A stretch of DNA of 64,000 nucleotides from Meghimatium bilineatum (GCA_034231615.1 CM067317.1:46061876-46125875), one strand, 5' to 3'; positions 10,225 through 22,044 are shown, numbered from the stretch's first letter. Numbers and translations are program-made. The notes: generated from the letters alone by a model not told the origin.

Positions 10225-11370
10225 GAGTTAATAGGTGCTCAGATCTCCGCTTCAGTAAATCTCTCAGGGTATAATGGCTGATGGTTCCGGTTCATCTTTG
10301 TCAGGCGTTCTCTACGGGCCGCGCCCATTCTCACTCTCAATTCACACATTCTCGATATTGATTCGTACATCTCAAAATCCTCTGATCGCGAGGACTCACG
10401 AAGAGCAATGACTATATCTGCTCGGTCCATAAACTGACCGTCTGTTGTGGTGGAGAGGCCAGCTAGTCAACCCGTTCTTTTTCCTCCACGCCCGTGTGTC
10501 CGGGGACAAAAATACGAGTGAGTTTTCGCAGTGATGCCCGCATTTTAATCTCTCTCGTCTGTGTGTTGCCGGGGCCCGAAAGGGGAGCAAAGAATAGCAA
10601 CATTGTTTACCTTCCACGCATGTCGTAAAAGGAGACTAGGGAGTTTATGGGATGGAGATGGCTGCCCCATCCTATATAGGGTCAGTGACCCAAAGCCACG
10701 CTGAAGTCGGATGTGTCAGACCGAAAGGCGCAGATATCGCAGCAATGCTGTAAACCATAACACAACGCATTCCGTTCTCCGGACTACATCCTGCTAATCT
10801 GCAGGAGTTTGAGAACGAAGAAGAAGAAGAAGAAGAAGAAGCTCTCTCTAATGACTCCGCCCATTCCCTACGTACATCACATGTTTTTATTTTCTGAATC
10901 ATATTCAGTTAGTCACTTAGTATGCACGCACGGGATTATGCTTGCGATTTCAGCCAGTAAAGTGCCCGTGTTAAGGTGAATACTTCCATTGTTAGACTAC
11001 TCGTTGTTGCGGTAAAGGCACCACTGGCTTCGTGTACTGTTTTTTTTCTTCCCTTTTCATCTGGTAGTAAAGGCCCATTCGCATCGATGGTGACGGATGA
11101 CTGACCTGTCCGTGTAAATCACAACATATCTGTCATCGGTATTCTCGCAGACTAGTGCCTTGACCTCAGCATCCACGCTCACGGGGCTGTGTTTCCTGCA
11201 CTCTCTGTTGAGTGTAATGACGGTCTTGACTGCCTCTTGGAAGAACATAGGAATAGGTATCCATTCCTCGCCAGGAATTATATCTTCTGGCGCGCAGATA
11301 TAGTTAACGGTTTCATCGGCCTGACCCATCCACGATTTGCCTCTCTTGAGCCTGCGTCTCTTCACACGAG
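10225..11370 (-). pseudogene. LINE RNase H and C-terminal region, split by a SINE
   Basis: The minus strand encodes, from high to low coordinate, a V-V-I-Y-T-D-R-S-V block (first RNase H Asp, around 11080-11130). Next is the M-I-Q-K-I-K-T-C-D-V-R-R-E-W segment (around 10845-10900). After the SINE insert come a PGHTG-like block (near 10490) and the M-D-R-A-D-I-V-I-A-L-R-E-S tail (10239-10430). The same blocks occur in the LINE relics at 25945-26470 and 28920-30610. Family A SINE 10549-10841 interrupts it, flanked by CTCTCTC-like repeats. Internal deletions and frameshifts make it a dead copy. Confidence 0.75.
10549..10841 (+). mobile_element. SINE family A, near full length
   Basis: From the 5' end: TGTTGCCGGGGCCCGAAAGG, then CATGTCGTAAAAGGAGACTA, a hairpin-prone GGATGGAGATGGCTGCCCC segment, GAAGTCGGATGTGTCAGACC, CATTCCGTTCTCCGGACTAC, and GTTTGAGAACGAA followed by GAA repeats. 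It sits inside an antisense LINE and is bordered by CTCTCTC (left) and CTCTCTCT (right), a plausible short target duplication. It has no coding potential. An internal Pol III promoter was not clearly identified. Confidence 0.85.
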
Positions 11371-11429
11371 CTATCTTATAATGTTTATATATATATAATC
11401 TTTTGTTTTTTTATATGGCAAAAAATCAG

Positions 11430-11575
11430 CTTTCTTCTAATGTTGTTGTTATATCTCAGCTTTCTTCTAATGTTGTTGTTATATCTCATCTTTCTTCTAA
11501 TGTTGTTTGTATATCTCAACTTTCTTATGTTGTTTGTGTACCTCAGATATCTTATAATGTTTTTTTGTGTATCTC
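11430..11575. repeat. Minisatellite, ~30 bp unit, ~5 copies
   Basis: TCTTCTAATGTTGTTGTTAT-type units, related to the 9705-10090 array. It directly follows the start of the antisense LINE relic. Confidence 0.85.
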
Positions 11576-11889
11576 ACAGGCAAAGCTTGGAGCATGGTAG
11601 TTTTGATAATCACTGGAAACACACATAATAACACACACATACAAATCGACGTTTCGATCAAAAGACCATTATCAAGACTCCATACACAACACACAAAAAC
11701 GACGAGTAAGAACAGCTCTACTGGTGTTCACATGGCAGAGCATAATATGAATACCAACTTTACTGTTGCTGGTGTATCTCAGCTTTCGTATAATATTGTT
11801 GAAGAGCCAACCCTTTTCGACGCTTCATGTCTACTAAGAATATCTAGGTACTCCCGCAGTTTGTAAATGATATCACTGCACGTTAGAGA

Positions 11890-12240
11890 AGTGTGTACTG
11901 AACGACTACTGAACTTGACTACTTACATTCTGTTCGACTACTGAACTTGACTACTTACATTCTGTTCGACTACTGAACTTGACTACTGACATTCTGTTTG
12001 ACTACTGAACTTGACTACTTACATTCTGTTCGACTACTGAACTTGACTACTTACATTCTGTTCGACTACTGAACTTGAACTACTGACATTCTGTTTGACT
12101 ACTGAACTTGACTACTGACATTCTGTTCGACTACTGAACTTGACTACTGACATTCTGTTCAACTACTGAACTTGACTACTGACATTCTGTTCAACTACTG
12201 AACTTTATTACTGACATTCTATTCGACTACACCGGATTTC
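11890..12240. repeat. Minisatellite, 32 bp unit, ~11 copies
   Basis: Tandem TTCGACTACTGAACTTGACT plus ACTTACATTCTG, with T/G variants. Confidence 0.95.
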
Positions 12241-13035
12241 ATATAAGTAGTTTTTATTTGCTATATATTAGATTTTTCTTTTATTATACTTGCTCTGTTA
12301 CTTTTCCACCGATTACTATTTCTTCTGTTCTTGCCGTTTTTGTCTCCTTTCTCATTTTTTTCATTGTCTCATGTTTTCTCCCGCATGATCTTATTTTGCT
12401 ACTCTCTTACGTTATGATTCTCTTTTGTAAAATTCATTTATTGTTGTTTATTTTTTGTCCCGATGAAGAAGTTTTAGTCAAAACGTCATTTGTGTCTATT
12501 GATGTCGTTAGTGTGTTTTGTATTTGTTGCAACACTACTTACATATCTCTGTGTGTTTCCTTTTTTCCCAAGGAGTGTTTGAACACCCCCCCCCTCCCTC
12601 TATCTATGAGATCGCATGAAGCATCAGCGGTCCCCTTGTCATTGCTAATTAATTAGCACAATTTTTTGTCAAGGACAAAGCCCATGAAACACAATAAAGT
12701 CACAGAGAACTTGTATTTTATCGATTAAGTGACCTACAATTTTTTATGGAAAACCAGTAGTAGCATTTTCTATGTTTTGCACGTGCATTCTTTAATAACA
12801 TCCACATGTGGAAAAAAAATTCACATAAATATCTTGTATGAAATGCATCGTAGTAAAACTCGTCTGTGCGGATGCAAATAATGTGGTAGAATAATGTTAG
12901 AAGAACACAACGTAGACTTGTATACAGAAGTCTAGTCACAGGTAAGGCACTTTTTCTAGATGCCAGGTCGATATCTCAGTCACTTTTCAAAACAAGGCAC
13001 ATGATGATGGTGATGTGTGGCACCACTGTCAAAAG
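12240..13035. other. AT-rich stretch downstream of the USP exon
   Basis: No exon supported. This lies 3' of the minus-strand USP stop codon and would hold its 3' UTR, but no clear AATAAA close to the stop was found on the minus strand. A CCCGATGAAGAAG-type word near 12460 recurs near 38395 and may be a transposon remnant. Confidence 0.4.
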
Positions 13036-13230
13036 TTAGTGTCGTTGACATGTTATGACAGGCACAGAAGAGTTATGTAACACGTAATCACTAACACTGC
13101 CAAGAAGTGCACGCTTGAGCTTGCTGAGGCCTCTAGTTCCGGTCACTATCATGGTGGCGCCCTCTTCATTGGCCGCTCTGACGATTGCCTCCCCTGGTTT
13201 GCCACACCCATGACGTATTTTGCCTTTTAT
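13036..13230 (-). CDS. USP family, terminal coding exon
   Basis: Phase 0 start after TTTGTTTCAG; 64 codons and TAA at 13036-13038. It holds the entire G-2x-G-9x-G-S nucleotide-binding loop and the last beta strand. Confidence 0.85.
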   Translation of the reverse strand: MKGKIRHGCGKPGEAIVRAANEEGATMIVTGTRGLSKLKRALLGSVSDYVLHNSSVPVITCQRH

Positions 13231-15202
13231 CTGAAACAAACCACGAATGACATGGGGATCATGAGAACGTCAAGAAAGTAGACATTCATCTGTTTATTAA
13301 CATGACATCCATTCAAAGGACATTTAACAATTGAATAAGAAGATTCTGGAGGGCAGTGCCAGGAGAAACAGAAGAAGAGGACGAACAAGAAGACGATGGA
13401 CAAGCGACAATGAAGATGTCTCTGGTAAATGCCGGCCTTCATGCCCAGGACAGAAAGTCGTTCAGAGTATCCACGACAAAAACAACGTTCCAGAAAGAAT
13501 ATGTCACTTGATATATATTCTGAAAATATTCAAACAGTTCCAAAAACATTCAACATTTTATTCATAATACATTTAACATGTCATTCAGACCATATTCAAC
13601 ATCTCATTCAGACCATATCAACATCTCATTCACACCATATTCAACATCTCATTCAGACCATATCAACATCTCATTCACACCATATTCAACATCTCATTCA
13701 GACCATATCAACATCTCATTCACACCATATTCAACATCTCATTCAGACCATATCAACATCTCATTCACACCATATTCAACATCTCATTCAGACCATATTC
13801 AACATCTCATTCAGACCATATTCAACATCTCATTCACACCATATTCAACATCTCATTCAGACCATATCAACATCTCATTCACACCATATTCAACATCTCA
13901 TTCAGACCATATTCAACATCTCATTCAGACCATATTCAACATCTCATTCAGACCATATTCAACATCTCATTCACACCATATTCAACATCTCATTCAGACC
14001 ATATTCAACATCTCATTCAGACCATATTCAACATCTCATTCAGACCATATTCAACATCTCATTCATAATACATTCAACATCTCATTCAGACCATATTCAA
14101 CATCTCATTCAGACCATATTCAACATCTCATTCACACCATATTCAACATCTCATTCAGACCATATTTAACATCTCATTCAGAATACACCCGACATCTCAT
14201 TTAGAAGAATACAACATTGAATGCAACATTGAATCTTGAATGCAACATCTCATTCAGAATACATTCAACTTCTCATTCAGAATACATTTACCAACTCATT
14301 CAGAATATATTGAATAAATCATTCATATGATATTTACTAGCTCATTCAGAAAATATTAAGGCAACATTAAAAAAACTGGAACAATCTTTAGTTCATGCAC
14401 ACTGAAACGACAAAGAACGTTATGCCAATCAGGCCCATAGGTTGTGGGAGGGAGTTGGGGTTAAAACCTTTCGCTAGGCAAATCAAAACATAGCTTTTAG
14501 CACTAGGTACTTGGTCAAAAGACGGGTCAAATGACCAACTCCCTTTTAACCGATTTTTCACTAAAATATCACCAAATCTTTCACTAAAAAAAGAATGTGG
14601 CACACAAAACGCATGAATGATATTTTTATGGTAAACTACCCTTAACGAGAATGTATCTACAGGCCTGATGACAAGCAACATTAGAACAACGACATATAAC
14701 ATTATGACAATGACAAGTAACAGGAGGACAATGACAAATACAATTATGAGAATGAAATGTAACAGGAGAACAATGACAAGTAACAGGACAATAACATGCA
14801 ACATTATGACAATGACAAGTAACAAGAAGACAATGACAAGTAACAGGACAGCAAAGACAAGTAAAGGGAGGCCAATCATAACTAATAGGACAATGACAAT
14901 TAACATTATGACAACAACATGTAACATTATGACAATGACAAGTATCAGGAAGACAATGACAAGTAACAGGACAGCAATGGCAATTAACATTATGACAACA
15001 ATATGTAACATTATAATAAAAACAAGTAATATTATGACAATCACAAGTAACATGTGGACAATAACAAATAACATAACAATAACAAATGGTAGTAGGACGT
15101 TAAAATGTACCCCATTGATCTCCATTAGTCGTCCAAATGTGTCCTCGATCTTCCTCATTCTCTCCGACATCTCCTTGACAACCTTCCCAGATTTTGCATG
15201 AG
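13036..15202 (-). CDS. Universal stress protein (UspA) family, last two coding exons
   Basis: Two minus-strand exons join in phase: 15111-15202 (2 nt completing a codon, then 30 codons) and 13036-13230 (64 codons plus TAA). The upstream acceptor is TTTCTTAG, the donor GG|GTACAT, and the second acceptor TTTGTTTCAG. The first exon encodes a helix with E-M-S-E-R-M-R-K-I-E-D. The last encodes the Usp core: GKPGEAIVRAANEEGATMIV, then G-T-R-G-(9 residues)-G-S, an exact G-2x-G-9x-G-(S/T) ATP-binding motif, then SDYVLHNSSVPVI, the usual final strand. Family members bind ATP and act in stress response in the cytosol; the animal role is poorly defined. These ~94 residues are the C-terminal 60 percent of a typical ~150-residue domain. 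The 5' exon(s), which must end with one extra nucleotide, were not found. The 1.9 kb intron holds two minisatellites and a LINE fragment. Confidence 0.85.
13325..13515 (+). pseudogene. LINE RT C-terminal fragment inside USP intron region
   Basis: Plus strand encodes R-R-R-G-R-T-R-R-R-W-T-S-D and, one frameshift later, K-T-T-F-Q-K-E-Y-V-T and a stop. This is the same C-terminal motif as in the minus-strand LINE at 4998-5273. Confidence 0.7.
13575..14172. repeat. Minisatellite, 23 bp unit (22 bp variants), ~26 copies
   Basis: Tandem CATATTCAACATCTCATTCA plus GAC (or CAC). Unit length is 1 or 2 mod 3, so long ORFs appear in several frames with the same peptide repeat; these are not genes. It lies in the USP intron. 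Degenerate copies continue to about 14350. Confidence 0.95.
14420..14555. repeat. Unclassified dispersed repeat (pair with 42235-42320)
   Basis: Shares a block of the type CTTTTAGCACTAGGTACTTGG with CTTTTAGTACTAGGGACTTAG near 42290. No family known. Confidence 0.45.
14660..15075. repeat. Minisatellite, ~20-21 bp degenerate unit
   Basis: Repeated ATGACAAGTAACAGGACAAT and AACATTATGACAATGACAAG words, in the USP intron and ending about 35 bp from the exon 15111-15202. Long ORFs on both strands here are products of the repeat. Confidence 0.9.
15111..15202 (-). CDS. USP family, penultimate known exon
   Basis: 92 nt; begins with CT completing a split codon and ends at GGG before GTACAT. Encodes H-A-K-S-G-K-V-V-K-E-M-S, a charged helix that in the Usp fold precedes the strand feeding the nucleotide-binding loop. 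Phase matches the next exon. Confidence 0.75.
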
Positions 15203-15524
15203 CTAAGAAACGTGGATAAGAAAACGTGGATGAGAACAAATATGGCAGTGAAATATTTTATGACTAAAGATACAATGAATCTGAAAATATATCGCTAGTG
15301 ACATGGCGAAAAGAATATAAGCAGTTCATCCTCGCTGCACATCGAACTATTGGTCCATACGCGCTCGGATCTCCTCCTCAAGATATCACGCAGCATGTAG
15401 CGATTGACCACACCTACACCGTGTTGGCTTTACTCGAGATCGTCGGCAGTAAAGATATCTGTACAGAAAGTAAACAATCCTTCATTCGTTACGTTTTTGA
15501 GTCGTGCTTTTCGTATAGGGTATC

Positions 15525-16410
15525 CTGCGGTAAGACGACGCACGGGGTAAGATGACGCAGCGGGTTTTCCCCAAGTCTATGGGGTTTTCCGATAGTACAC
15601 ATGACTATATAGGTCAGACGCCAACATTCCAATCTTTAACACAACGAAATTTGATAGGCCAAGGACGAGTCAATTTTCAACAATGTGGAATAATATTTCT
15701 TTTACAGTGTTGGATCTATTTTTTGTGCAACTTCTTGCATTCTGCCTGCTGTTATCATTAAACTCGTGATTTAAAAAAATGTTGAAACTGAAATATATGT
15801 TGTGTTGTTAAGTTCTTAAGCACATTATCTTGTCAGGCTACTTTGTTTTCCATCGGAATTTATGATTGTTGCTCAAAGTGTGATTTGGGGAAAGATGGCG
15901 CACGTTTATTGGGATAAGATGGCGTGTTTAAAACTTATGAAAAAATACCGATGTCATGAGGAAGGTGTAGATGCCGATTTACAGCTGACTGAGACCGTTA
16001 TATATGGTTATAACAAGCATTCAACCGTACACAGGCATTGTTAGCTTTACAATGAGACTTACAAACTATTTTTTATTTGAACTTTTTTTTCTCAACGTAA
16101 AGCTACGAAACTAGGTCAATCTATTTATTATATCTTTTCATACAACACATTTACACATTTCCGGTGTGCCAGATCTGTCGCAGTAGCGATCGCCCTCAAT
16201 TTTATAATGGTTTGTATCGCCTTATTTGCCTGCTCCATCTTTTTCATTCTACTATATACATGCAGCTGTATGTTTTCAGTACTTTCACTAATGTTAGATG
16301 GATGGATAAGATATACACTGATGGCAGTTTGGTCTCTCATAGTTAAGTCTAGTTGTCAGAATACGCTAAAACGAAAAATGTGCGCCACTTTACCCAAGGC
16401 TTCCCCATAC
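15525..16410. mobile_element. Possible DNA-transposon relic with GGGTAAGATG-type ends
   Basis: CACGGGGTAAGATGACGCAG (about 15540) and GGGAAAGATGGCGCACG (about 15888) are inward-facing versions of a block whose reverse complement, GCGCCACTTTACCC, lies at about 16382. This suggests decayed inverted termini. No transposase motif was found. Confidence 0.35.
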
Positions 16411-16534
16411 TTGGAGTCGTATTCCAAAAAAAAAAAGCCAAGTGCGACTAGCGATATGCACGAAAATATTAAAAAATTAGCCTTTCAGATTATGTTTACT
16501 TTCTTTACACGGGTCGTTAATGGGACATGGCTTA

Positions 16535-16612
16535 CTAGTCGCAGTGACCAAATTAATGGTCAACGCAGTGACCAAATTAATGGTCAACCCAGTGACCAAA
16601 TTAATGGTCACT
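16535..16612. repeat. Short tandem repeat, 24 bp, 3 copies
   Basis: GCAGTGACCAAATTAATGGT is repeated three times, followed by CAA, CAA/CCC or CAC. Confidence 0.9.
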
Positions 16613-16619
16613 TTGTGTA

Positions 16620-17305
16620 CCTTTTATGTAGACAGGAAATGAACATCACAGGAAGAATAAAATAACGGATTGAGTGATGGGGACTGTGCGGTAAAACTGT
16701 ACACCGCAAAATAACGCTACATTTGTAGGATTGAGTGATGGGGATTGTGCAGTAAAACTACACTTCATTGTATGTAAATACTGATTTAAACAATATAAAG
16801 GGTTAAATAGCAGTTTTACGTTGATCAATATACAATATCGCTTTTTCGAACAAAAGGTCTTTATCACAAAAGGGACCAAAAAAAGAGAAAGGAACCATAG
16901 AATCAAATTAAGACTACACGTAAGCACTCATTACTACTGCTAGGTAATAGAGTAATGTTAGAATATACTGTATTCTTGTATTAAAATAATAGACAAGAAC
17001 GACAGAGATGTGATTACTTGACGAGAAAGTGCAGTAGGGCACAAACAAAACATGAAAAAAAATTGAAAACAAACATATACTGTACTTTCCACTATGCTTT
17101 CCTCCGGTCATGTAATTAATTACATTTCCTTGGCATCTGTCCATCTCTATGTGTTGTTTTCCCAGACATGCATACTGTATATTATAACATTATTTTAGTG
17201 TTGCATGTAGTCTAGGTTTTATTTTGTGGTTTCATTCTGTGTTTGTTCGTCCCTTACTTGATAAAAACTTTGTGTGCTGACCAACTTGAAACTGCTATCT
17301 TTACC
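16620..17305. other. Intergenic AT-rich stretch
   Basis: A 45 bp near-duplication around GGATTGAGTGATGGGGA occurs at 16664 and 16728; otherwise nothing supported. Confidence 0.4.
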
Positions 17306-17307
17306 CG

Positions 17308-17382
<75 letters not shown>
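17308..17382. repeat. (TA)n microsatellite
   Basis: About 37 uninterrupted TA dinucleotides. Confidence 0.98.
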
Positions 17383-17385
<3 letters not shown>

Positions 17386-17744
17386 TTTAGAAAATGTATA
17401 AATGATTCCACAATACTGTCTGGTTACCGCGGGACTCGGTACAATTGACGAGGGACTCCATAAGCTATACACGCGTTGGCTATAACTAGATAATTACATG
17501 TGGTCGAAACGTTGGGCAGGTTAATTAGCAAGTTGACAGTTGTTTAAGAAACATGACCATATGAGCTGAAGGTGGAAGATGCCGGGGAAGTTTTTCAAGT
17601 GGATTTATGTGTTGTTGTTTCTCCGTCGTAGGCGACTATGACCATTTATCTTAACTGGGGTGATGAAGAAAATTCTTCTATCTGAGGTGTGCCTGCTATG
17701 ACTAATGAGTCCCATGCATGCCTGGAATTGCCTACCGCACTCTG

Positions 17745-18397
17745 AGCATGTGTGGGAGGAGTCTGTGGGGTAATGAGCAGCTCTTGTCCTAGCGTGTGTG
17801 GGAGGAGTCTGTGGAGCAATGATCAGCTCGTGTCCTAGCGTGTGTGGGAGGAGCCTGTGGGGCGATGATCAGCTCTTGTCCTAGCGTGTGTGGTAGGAGT
17901 CTGTAGGGCAATAGTCAGCTCTTGTCCTAGCGTGTGTGGGAGGAGTCTGTGGGGCGATGATCAGCTCGTGTCCTAGCGTGTGTGGGAGGAGTCTGTGGAG
18001 CAATGATCAGCTCGTGTCCTAGCGTGTGTGGGAGGAGCCTGTGGGGCGATGATCAGCTCTTGTCCTAGCGTGTGTGGTAGGAGTCTGTAGGGCAATAGTC
18101 AGCTCTTGTCCTAGCGTGTGTGGGAGGAGTCTGTGGAGCAATGATCAGCTCGTGTCCTAGCGTGTGTGGGAGGAGCCTGTGGGGCGATGATCAGCTCTTG
18201 TCCTAGCGTGTGTGGTAGGAGTCTGTAGGGCAATAGTCAGCTCTTGTCCTAGCGTGTGTGGGAGGAGTCCGTGGAGCAATTATCAGCTCGTGTCCTAGCG
18301 TGTGTGGTAGGAGTCTGTAGGGCAATAGTCATCTCTTGTCCTAGCGTGTGTGGGAGGAGTCTGTGGGGCAATAATCAGCTCTTGTCTTAGCGTGTTT
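17745..18397. repeat. Minisatellite, 46 bp unit, ~14 copies
   Basis: Units of TCCTAGCGTGTGTGGGAGGA followed by GTCTGTGGGGCAATGATCAG and CTCGTG. Variants (GGTAGG, GCGATG, AATAGTCA) recur in a higher-order order. Confidence 0.95.
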
Positions 18398-18414
18398 TGT
18401 TGTACAGCATGATA

Positions 18415-18590
18415 TTCTTCTTCTTCAGCGTTCATTCTCAAACTCCCGCTTGTTCTCTCTTAAATCACGACAATGGTCCTACCAAGAGTCCAGCAAGATG
18501 TAGTCCAGAGAATGGAGATACACTGTGGCGCACTTTTATTTGCGGTAATGGTCCAATACATCCGTTCTCAGAGATGTACATCATCATTTA
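18415..18590 (-). mobile_element. SINE family B, reverse
   Basis: Begins with TTCTTCTTCAGCGTTCATTC, the reverse of the family B tail, and includes the reverse of the GGACTACATCCTGCTGG and GCGCAAATAAAA blocks. Confidence 0.7.
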
Positions 18591-18685
18591 TAAGGTTCTT
18601 CGCAGCTGATGCACTACTCTTGATTCTGAGACGCCAGTCATATCTGTCTTCTGAAATATTTCCCCATGATTATGTGTCTCCACCT

Positions 18686-18843
18686 AAGACGGATGTGTCG
18701 GGCCATTGACGCAAATAAAACGGCGACACAACTCATTTCCATTCTCTGGACTACATTCTGCTGGAAATCATCTAGTAGGATCATTATCCTGCTACAAGAG
18801 AGATCCAGCGGGAGTTTGAGAATTAACGCCGAAGAAGAAGAAT
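18686..18843 (+). mobile_element. SINE family B
   Basis: GACGGATGTGTCGGGCCATT, ACGCAAATAAAACGGCGACA and GAGAATTAACGCCGAAGAAG mark start, core and tail. Confidence 0.8.
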
Positions 18844-18849
18844 ATGTGT

Positions 18850-19290
18850 CTACGTTAAGTGAGTCAGTGATATCAAGAATGTCTTTAAAACTCTTCCATC
18901 CTCCGGCCTTGCCGGAGCCAGTCTGGAGTTATCCATACAACAATATTTTGTTTTAGACGATGATTTATCACGTGGACCATGTGACCTGCCCCTGTCACGT
19001 GACCTGAAGTGTGTATATGCCTTCATCAACCTTGTGTGTATGCTTACAGATTTAGATTTCTTGAGTAATTCACTGCCTGGTATTTTATCCTCAGAATAGA
19101 TGTTAAGTATCATCTTAAGACGGCTGATTAGGTGGAAATGATTGAGTCTTCTAGCGTGTTGTGGCGTCTACTGTCCATGTTTCACAGGCATAAAGTAGTG
19201 ATGACATTACAGTTGCCAGGTAAACGATGAGTTTGGTGGTAGTCGTTATTCCCTTTCTGTCCCATACATTTATGTACAAAGTTGCAAATT
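18850..19290 (-). pseudogene. LINE-encoded C-terminal RT fragment
   Basis: The minus strand encodes V-W-D-R-K-G-I, then S-S-L-L-Y-A-C-E-T-W-T-V and, after a frameshift, D-K-I-P-G-S-E-L-L-K-K. These are blocks found after the RT domain of endonuclease-type LINEs. Frameshifts and stops show it is dead. Confidence 0.7.
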
Positions 19291-19394
19291 ATACTATAAA
19301 ATAATACTGTATTGAAATATTCAATAGCGAATTACATTAATCATACCACATTGTACTTGTTGAACATCAGTAGGAATAATTTATAATTTATCAG

Positions 19395-19860
19395 TCATGT
19401 AACGCATTCTCTCACGAACGTTGTCTTCCCAATGAACTCCCAAACCTCTCTGTCTTGGGTCATGTGGTTTATATTTTCCAACGACGTATTCATCTTATCT
19501 TTAATATCGTCAGTCCACAGTCTTCTTGGTTTGCCCTTTCGTGTTCTCCCAGAAGCTCTTGTCCTCTATTACTTATCTTTTTAAACATTTGTATCTCTTT
19601 ATATGACTAAGCAAGTAAAGTTTTCTTTTTGTTATTGTGTTTAGTAACCAAACACTCTGACACCTTCAATGTGTTTATAATATCTAAGTGTATGTTTTTT
19701 TCCTTCCATGATTTTCTAAGTATCTTTCTGAAGCATTTCATCTTAGAAGCGTTGATCTTCTTTGCCACTGTTTTACGTCAGGTCCATGTTTCACAGCCGT
19801 ATGTTGAACCGGAAAAATAAAAGTTCTTAGCATTAGCAGTGTCGTTGCTATTCTTTTTTT
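19395..19860 (-). pseudogene. LINE RT remnant, second copy of the 4990-5940 type
   Basis: Nucleotide similarity to 5000-5440 is plain: AACGTTGTCTTCCCAATGAACTC and GTCTTCTTGGT-TTGCCCTTTC blocks, and TGTGTTTAGTAACCAA. The coding direction is minus and it is broken. Confidence 0.75.
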
Positions 19861-20390
19861 CCCCAATATGTTATTTTTATAATAAAAATAGATGGACTAA
19901 TAAAGAGTTAAATAAAAAGTTACAACTTTGATCTCGGTACATAACAAATAAAAAAAAAACCAAACATACATACACTATAGAATCCCAAACTGACAGAAAA
20001 ATAATATGTTTTGTTTTAAAACAATGAAAACAATCACATATTTTATACCAATAACACGAGAGTAGCTGCTACATCAGATAAATTGTTTCATTGGATAATT
20101 TTGGAAGTTTAGAACAGAGGTTATGTTAGTAACAAGTGAAGTAATTAGTGTATCACATGTCACGGAGTATTTTATGATGAATTACTTTGATGTGATTACT
20201 TTGTGTGCTGAACATGTAACCGCGCCAGAGCCGTTCTAAATTGACTGGCACGTCGGAATAGATGGTTCAAAAGATAGGCTGTCCTGGGTAAACAAGGATT
20301 CGTATACATAATTTCACTAAAAAGTGCGTATCCACAGCACGTCTCAACAGAACTGTACGCACAACGTCTCAACAGATATGTACACACAAC
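19860..20390. other. AT-rich intergenic stretch
   Basis: No exon or repeat family was supported. The last 60 bp contain ACGTCTCAACAGA-type near-repeats leading into the minisatellite. Confidence 0.4.
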
Positions 20391-20394
20391 GTCT

Positions 20395-21640
20395 CAGCAG
20401 ATATTTACACAAAATATCAACACATTCCTACATACAATATCATAAGAAATTCATATACACAAGGTCACAATGATCTCGCACACACAATGTTAAAATAATC
20501 TCGTACACACAATGTTAAAATAATCTCGTACACACAATGTTACAATAGTCTCGTACACACAATGTTACAATAATCTCGTACACACAATGTTACAATAATC
20601 TCGTACATACAATGTTACAATAACTCGTACACACAATGTTACAATAATCTCGTACACACAATGTTACAATAATCTCGTACATACAATGTTACAATAATCT
20701 CGTACACACAATCTTACAATAATCTCGTACACACAATCTTACAATAATCTCGTACATACAATGTTACAATAACTCGTACACACAATGTTACAATGATCTC
20801 GTACACACAATGTTACAATAATCTCGTACACACAATGTTACAATAATCTCGTACACACAATGTTACAATAATCTCGTACATACAATGTTACAATAACTCG
20901 TACACACAATGTTACAATAATCTCGTACACACAATGTTACAATAATCTCGTACATACAATGTTACAATAATCTCGTACACACAATCTTACAATAATCTCG
21001 TACACACAATCTTACAATAATCTCGTACATACAATGTTACAATAACTCGTACACACAATGTTACAATGATCTCGTACACACAATGTTACAATAATCTCGT
21101 ACATACAATGTTACAATAACTCGTACACACAATGTTACAATGATCTCGTACACACAATGTTACAATAATCTCGTACACACAATGCTACAATAATCTCGTA
21201 CACACAATGTTACAATAACTCGTACACACAATGTTACAATAACTCGTACACACAATGTTACAATAATCTCGTACACACAATGTTACAATAATCTCGTACA
21301 CACAATGTTACAATAATCTCGTACACACAATGTTACAATAATCTCGTACACACAATGCTACAATAATCTCGTACACACAATGTTACAATAACTCGTACAC
21401 ACAATGTTACAATAACTCGTACACACAATGTTACAATAATCTCGTACACACAATGTTACAATAATCTCGTACACACAATGCTACAATAATCTCGTACACA
21501 CAATGTTAAAATAGTCTCGTACACACAATGTTACAATAATCTCGTACACACAATGTTACAATAATCTCGTACACACAATGTTACAATAATCTCGTACACA
21601 CAATGTTACAATAATCTCGTACACACAATGTCTCAAAACA
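20395..21640. repeat. Minisatellite, 25 bp unit (23 bp variant), ~48 copies
   Basis: Tandem ACAATGTTACAATAATCTCG plus TACAC; the shorter variant lacks TC. A block of several variant units is itself repeated, indicating higher-order expansion. It is the largest array of the window. The repeats have no spacers, so this is not a CRISPR array. Confidence 0.97.
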
Positions 21641-21647
21641 ACATTAC

Positions 21648-21916
21648 AAACTTCTTCTTTGTTTCATTCTCAAACTCCTGCAGATTAGCAGGATGTAGTC
21701 CTGAGAGCTGTATGCATTATGTCATGATTTACACTTTAGCTGCAATACCTGAGCCTGACCCGCCTGACACATCCGAATTCAGCATGCGTCCTTCATCACT
21801 TTGACTCTTTATGAATGTGACTGTCGACTCCACCCCCAAACTCATTAGTCGACTCTTACGATGTGACTGGCAGGTAACTGGCTCTATTCTTTATGCCCCG
21901 TCAACACACGGGCAAT
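21648..21916 (-). mobile_element. SINE family A, reverse
   Basis: Reverse tail CTTCTTCTTTGTTTCATTCT, reverse AAACTCCTGCAGATTAGCAGG block, ending with GTCAACACACGGGC at the 5' side of the element. Confidence 0.75.
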
Positions 21917-22044
21917 CATGACACGTAATGCCACAATAGATATGTAAACAACGACACGATATATCCGTACATACAAGGTCTCGTGGTCCCATATACTGTT
22001 TAATTGGAAACCGCACCTAACTTTTAGGATTGGGTAGTTTAAAA

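Noticed and set aside
12455..12510. Possible hammerhead-ribozyme core as in Penelope-like elements (CCCGATGAAG ... CAAAACG)
   Set aside because: The conserved CUGAUGA and GAAA words are not both intact and helices could not be drawn.
13429..14204. Long ORFs of 208-246 codons
   Set aside because: They are translations of a 22-23 bp tandem repeat in several frames, inside the USP intron.
14388..15239. 283-codon minus-strand ORF with alternating hydrophobic residues
   Set aside because: Mostly a translated tandem repeat; only its 5' part (15111-15202) is real coding sequence, as a USP exon with its own splice sites.
20395..21640. CRISPR-like regular repeats (25 bp)
   Set aside because: Units are directly adjacent with no spacers and the genome is eukaryotic; it is a minisatellite.
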